A DNA stretch of 64,000 nucleotides, taken from NCBI RefSeq assembly GCF_014212175.1, contig NZ_JACJVR010000052.1, positions 1 through 64,000 of the forward strand, written 5' to 3'. A program made the position numbers and the translations under genes. This stretch comes from Cohnella xylanilytica. GTDB lineage: Bacteria; Bacillota; Bacilli; Paenibacillales; Paenibacillaceae. Positions 62,976 through 64,000 of the stretch are shown in pieces (position 1 is the stretch's first letter; every line of letters starts with the position of its first letter). Below the pieces are notes generated by a model. It was not told where the DNA came from and made no database searches. It worked only from the letters and a program-made list of their open reading frames with translations.

Positions 62976-63842
62976 ATGGATCCGAATCGGATGGACGATG
63001 GTTTTCTTCAGCGTTACGGCAGCGAGGAAGCTTGCATCGGGGAACTCTATCGGAACAAATGGCCTGACGGTTACTTTTGTCCGGTTTGCCGGCATCGCAG
63101 GGCGTCGGTCATTCGAATGCGCCGTCTCCCACTTTATGAATGCAGGAAGTGTCGCCATCAGACTTCGTTGACGGCCGGAACCGTTATGGAGAAGAGCAAG
63201 ACTCCGCTCCGCAAGTGGTTCCTGTCTATTTATTGGCTTGGAAAAGGAGCGAACGCCCGCGAATTGTCGAGGTTGATTCAGGTTACTTACAAGACCGCCT
63301 GGCTAATCGGGCACAAAATCCGCAACGCCATGCGATTGGCCGCTTCCGAATTGCCGCTTGGCGGAAGCGTTCAGGTGAACGAGGATCGATATGAAGCGAC
63401 TTCTTTTTCATCCCTTTTCAATCAGAACCGGAAGAGACAACCCATGCTAGCCGGGGCGACCCTCTCGGAGGAGGGCTCTCTTCTGCGCGTCAAGCTCTAT
63501 CAAGTTCCCGCAAGCCATTTGCTAGACGTCCGAGTCGCTAAGATCGCGTTTCAAACCTTTATCGAAAAATGCGCATTGCCCGAATCCAAAGTTCGGATCG
63601 CGGCCGGCATCTATAATTCCGCGCGCCATCGGCCTTTGTCCCGTTTGTGCAGAGACGCCTCGAGGTGGTTGAACACGACTTTTTACGGCATTCGCCCCAA
63701 GCATCTGCAGGCTTATTTGGACGAATTCGGTTACCGGTTCCATATCGGTTCGGCCGAACTGCCCCTGCTCTTGGAGTTGTCGAGGCAATGCGCTTCTCGT
63801 CGCGTGATCACGTATCGCCAGTTGACCCGCAAAGTCTCATAA
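62976..63842 (+). CDS. IS1595-like transposase-derived protein, SOS promoter
   Basis: The 288-residue protein has an N-terminal zinc ribbon (C35, C38, C56, C59), the IS1595 segment QTSLTAGTVMEKSKTPLRKW and YKTAWLIGHKIRNAM, and a C-terminal block WLNTTFYGIRPKHLQAYLDE typical of these transposases. At the first catalytic site the usual VDE reads VQVNED (N135), and the second aspartate region reads AAGIYNSAR, so both catalytic Asp appear lost. GAGAGGGTGG precedes the ATG. I see no terminal inverted repeats. It may be an inactive relic or a domesticated DNA-binding protein. Confidence 0.7.
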   Translation: MDPNRMDDGFLQRYGSEEACIGELYRNKWPDGYFCPVCRHRRASVIRMRRLPLYECRKCRHQTSLTAGTVMEKSKTPLRKWFLSIYWLGKGANARELSRLIQVTYKTAWLIGHKIRNAMRLAASELPLGGSVQVNEDRYEATSFSSLFNQNRKRQPMLAGATLSEEGSLLRVKLYQVPASHLLDVRVAKIAFQTFIEKCALPESKVRIAAGIYNSARHRPLSRLCRDASRWLNTTFYGIRPKHLQAYLDEFGYRFHIGSAELPLLLELSRQCASRRVITYRQLTRKVS

Positions 63843-64000
63843 CCTCCTTGCTATCGTTGGGCCATCCGTTCTTCACAATCCAATTACGCCCTCCATCGCC
63901 TCCGACCCAATCCTGTCGTCCTTCTAATCCTTCTATCTATTTGTTGAGCGCTCTAGTGGCCGAGGTTGAAGCAGTAGCAAAAGCAAAAAGCAGATGTAGA
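63843..64000. other. End of window, no feature recognised
   Basis: These 158 bases hold no convincing gene, terminator or repeat. The sequence continues beyond the window. Confidence 0.5.

Noticed and set aside
62976-63842. Active IS element
   Set aside because: No terminal inverted repeats or target duplication were seen, and the catalytic aspartates appear to be missing.

Overview
The window comes from the chromosome of a high-GC, endospore-forming Firmicute of the Paenibacillaceae type (Paenibacillus/Cohnella-like). The evidence is the gene order bofC-ruvCAB-queA-tgt-yajC, obgE-spo0B-rpmA-prp-rplU, mreBCD-minCD-rodA-spoIVFA-spoIVFB, spoIIB-maf-radC and valS-folC-murC, together with many sporulation genes (safA, bofC, spoIID-like, spo0B, spoIVFA/FB, spoIIB, a YhcN-type lipoprotein) and purine-rich Shine-Dalgarno sites. 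Almost every chromosomal gene lies on the minus strand. I saw no rRNA, tRNA or CRISPR array.

Layout. 1-7.4 kb: yajC, tgt, queA, a LytB/SpoIID-like protein, a DCC-family thiol protein, ruvB, ruvA and ruvC, joined by several 4-nt stop/start overlaps. 7.5-14.7 kb: an accessory insert between ruvC and bofC, made of a stalk-domain secreted protein and a giant secreted PKD/beta-propeller protein that is split by a frameshift. 14.8-18.3 kb: bofC and the LysM spore morphogenetic gene safA, which carries strong internal repeats. 18.455-33.628 kb: a 15.2-kb integrated element bounded by identical 23-bp repeats. 33.7-38.4 kb: ilvE, pheA, thrB, hom and pheB (amino-acid biosynthesis). 38.7-42.2 kb: obgE, spo0B, rpmA, prp and rplU. 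42.2-44.1 kb: a sporulation lipoprotein, a frameshifted sortase and a small secreted LPKTG protein. 44.2-53.8 kb: rng, spoIVFB, spoIVFA, rodA, minD, minC, mreD, mreC, mreB and radC. 53.8-62.5 kb: maf, a DUF4321 protein, spoIIB, murC, folC and valS with a T-box leader. 62.6-64 kb: a tandem-repeat tract and a plus-strand IS1595-like transposase gene behind two LexA-type operators.

The most remarkable object is the 15.2-kb element. It has an integrase, divergent CI/Cro-like regulators, several AlpA/Xis-like proteins, a replication module with 11-bp iterons, an ArpU-like late regulator, and a full HK97-type head and packaging set (portal, protease, capsid, connector, HNH, TerS, TerL, head closure). 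It has no tail, tape-measure, holin or lysin gene. This is the gene content expected of a capsid-forming phage-inducible chromosomal island, a satellite that borrows tails from a helper phage. Where tail genes would normally follow, it carries a stand-alone fibre-tip-like protein and a proteasome-like Ntn hydrolase.

Second in interest is the gene at 62976-63842. It encodes a transposase-like protein that appears to have lost its catalytic aspartates but sits behind a clean sigma-A promoter with two near-consensus SOS boxes, which suggests a domesticated, DNA-damage-induced function. All functions are read from sequence patterns; no database search was run.
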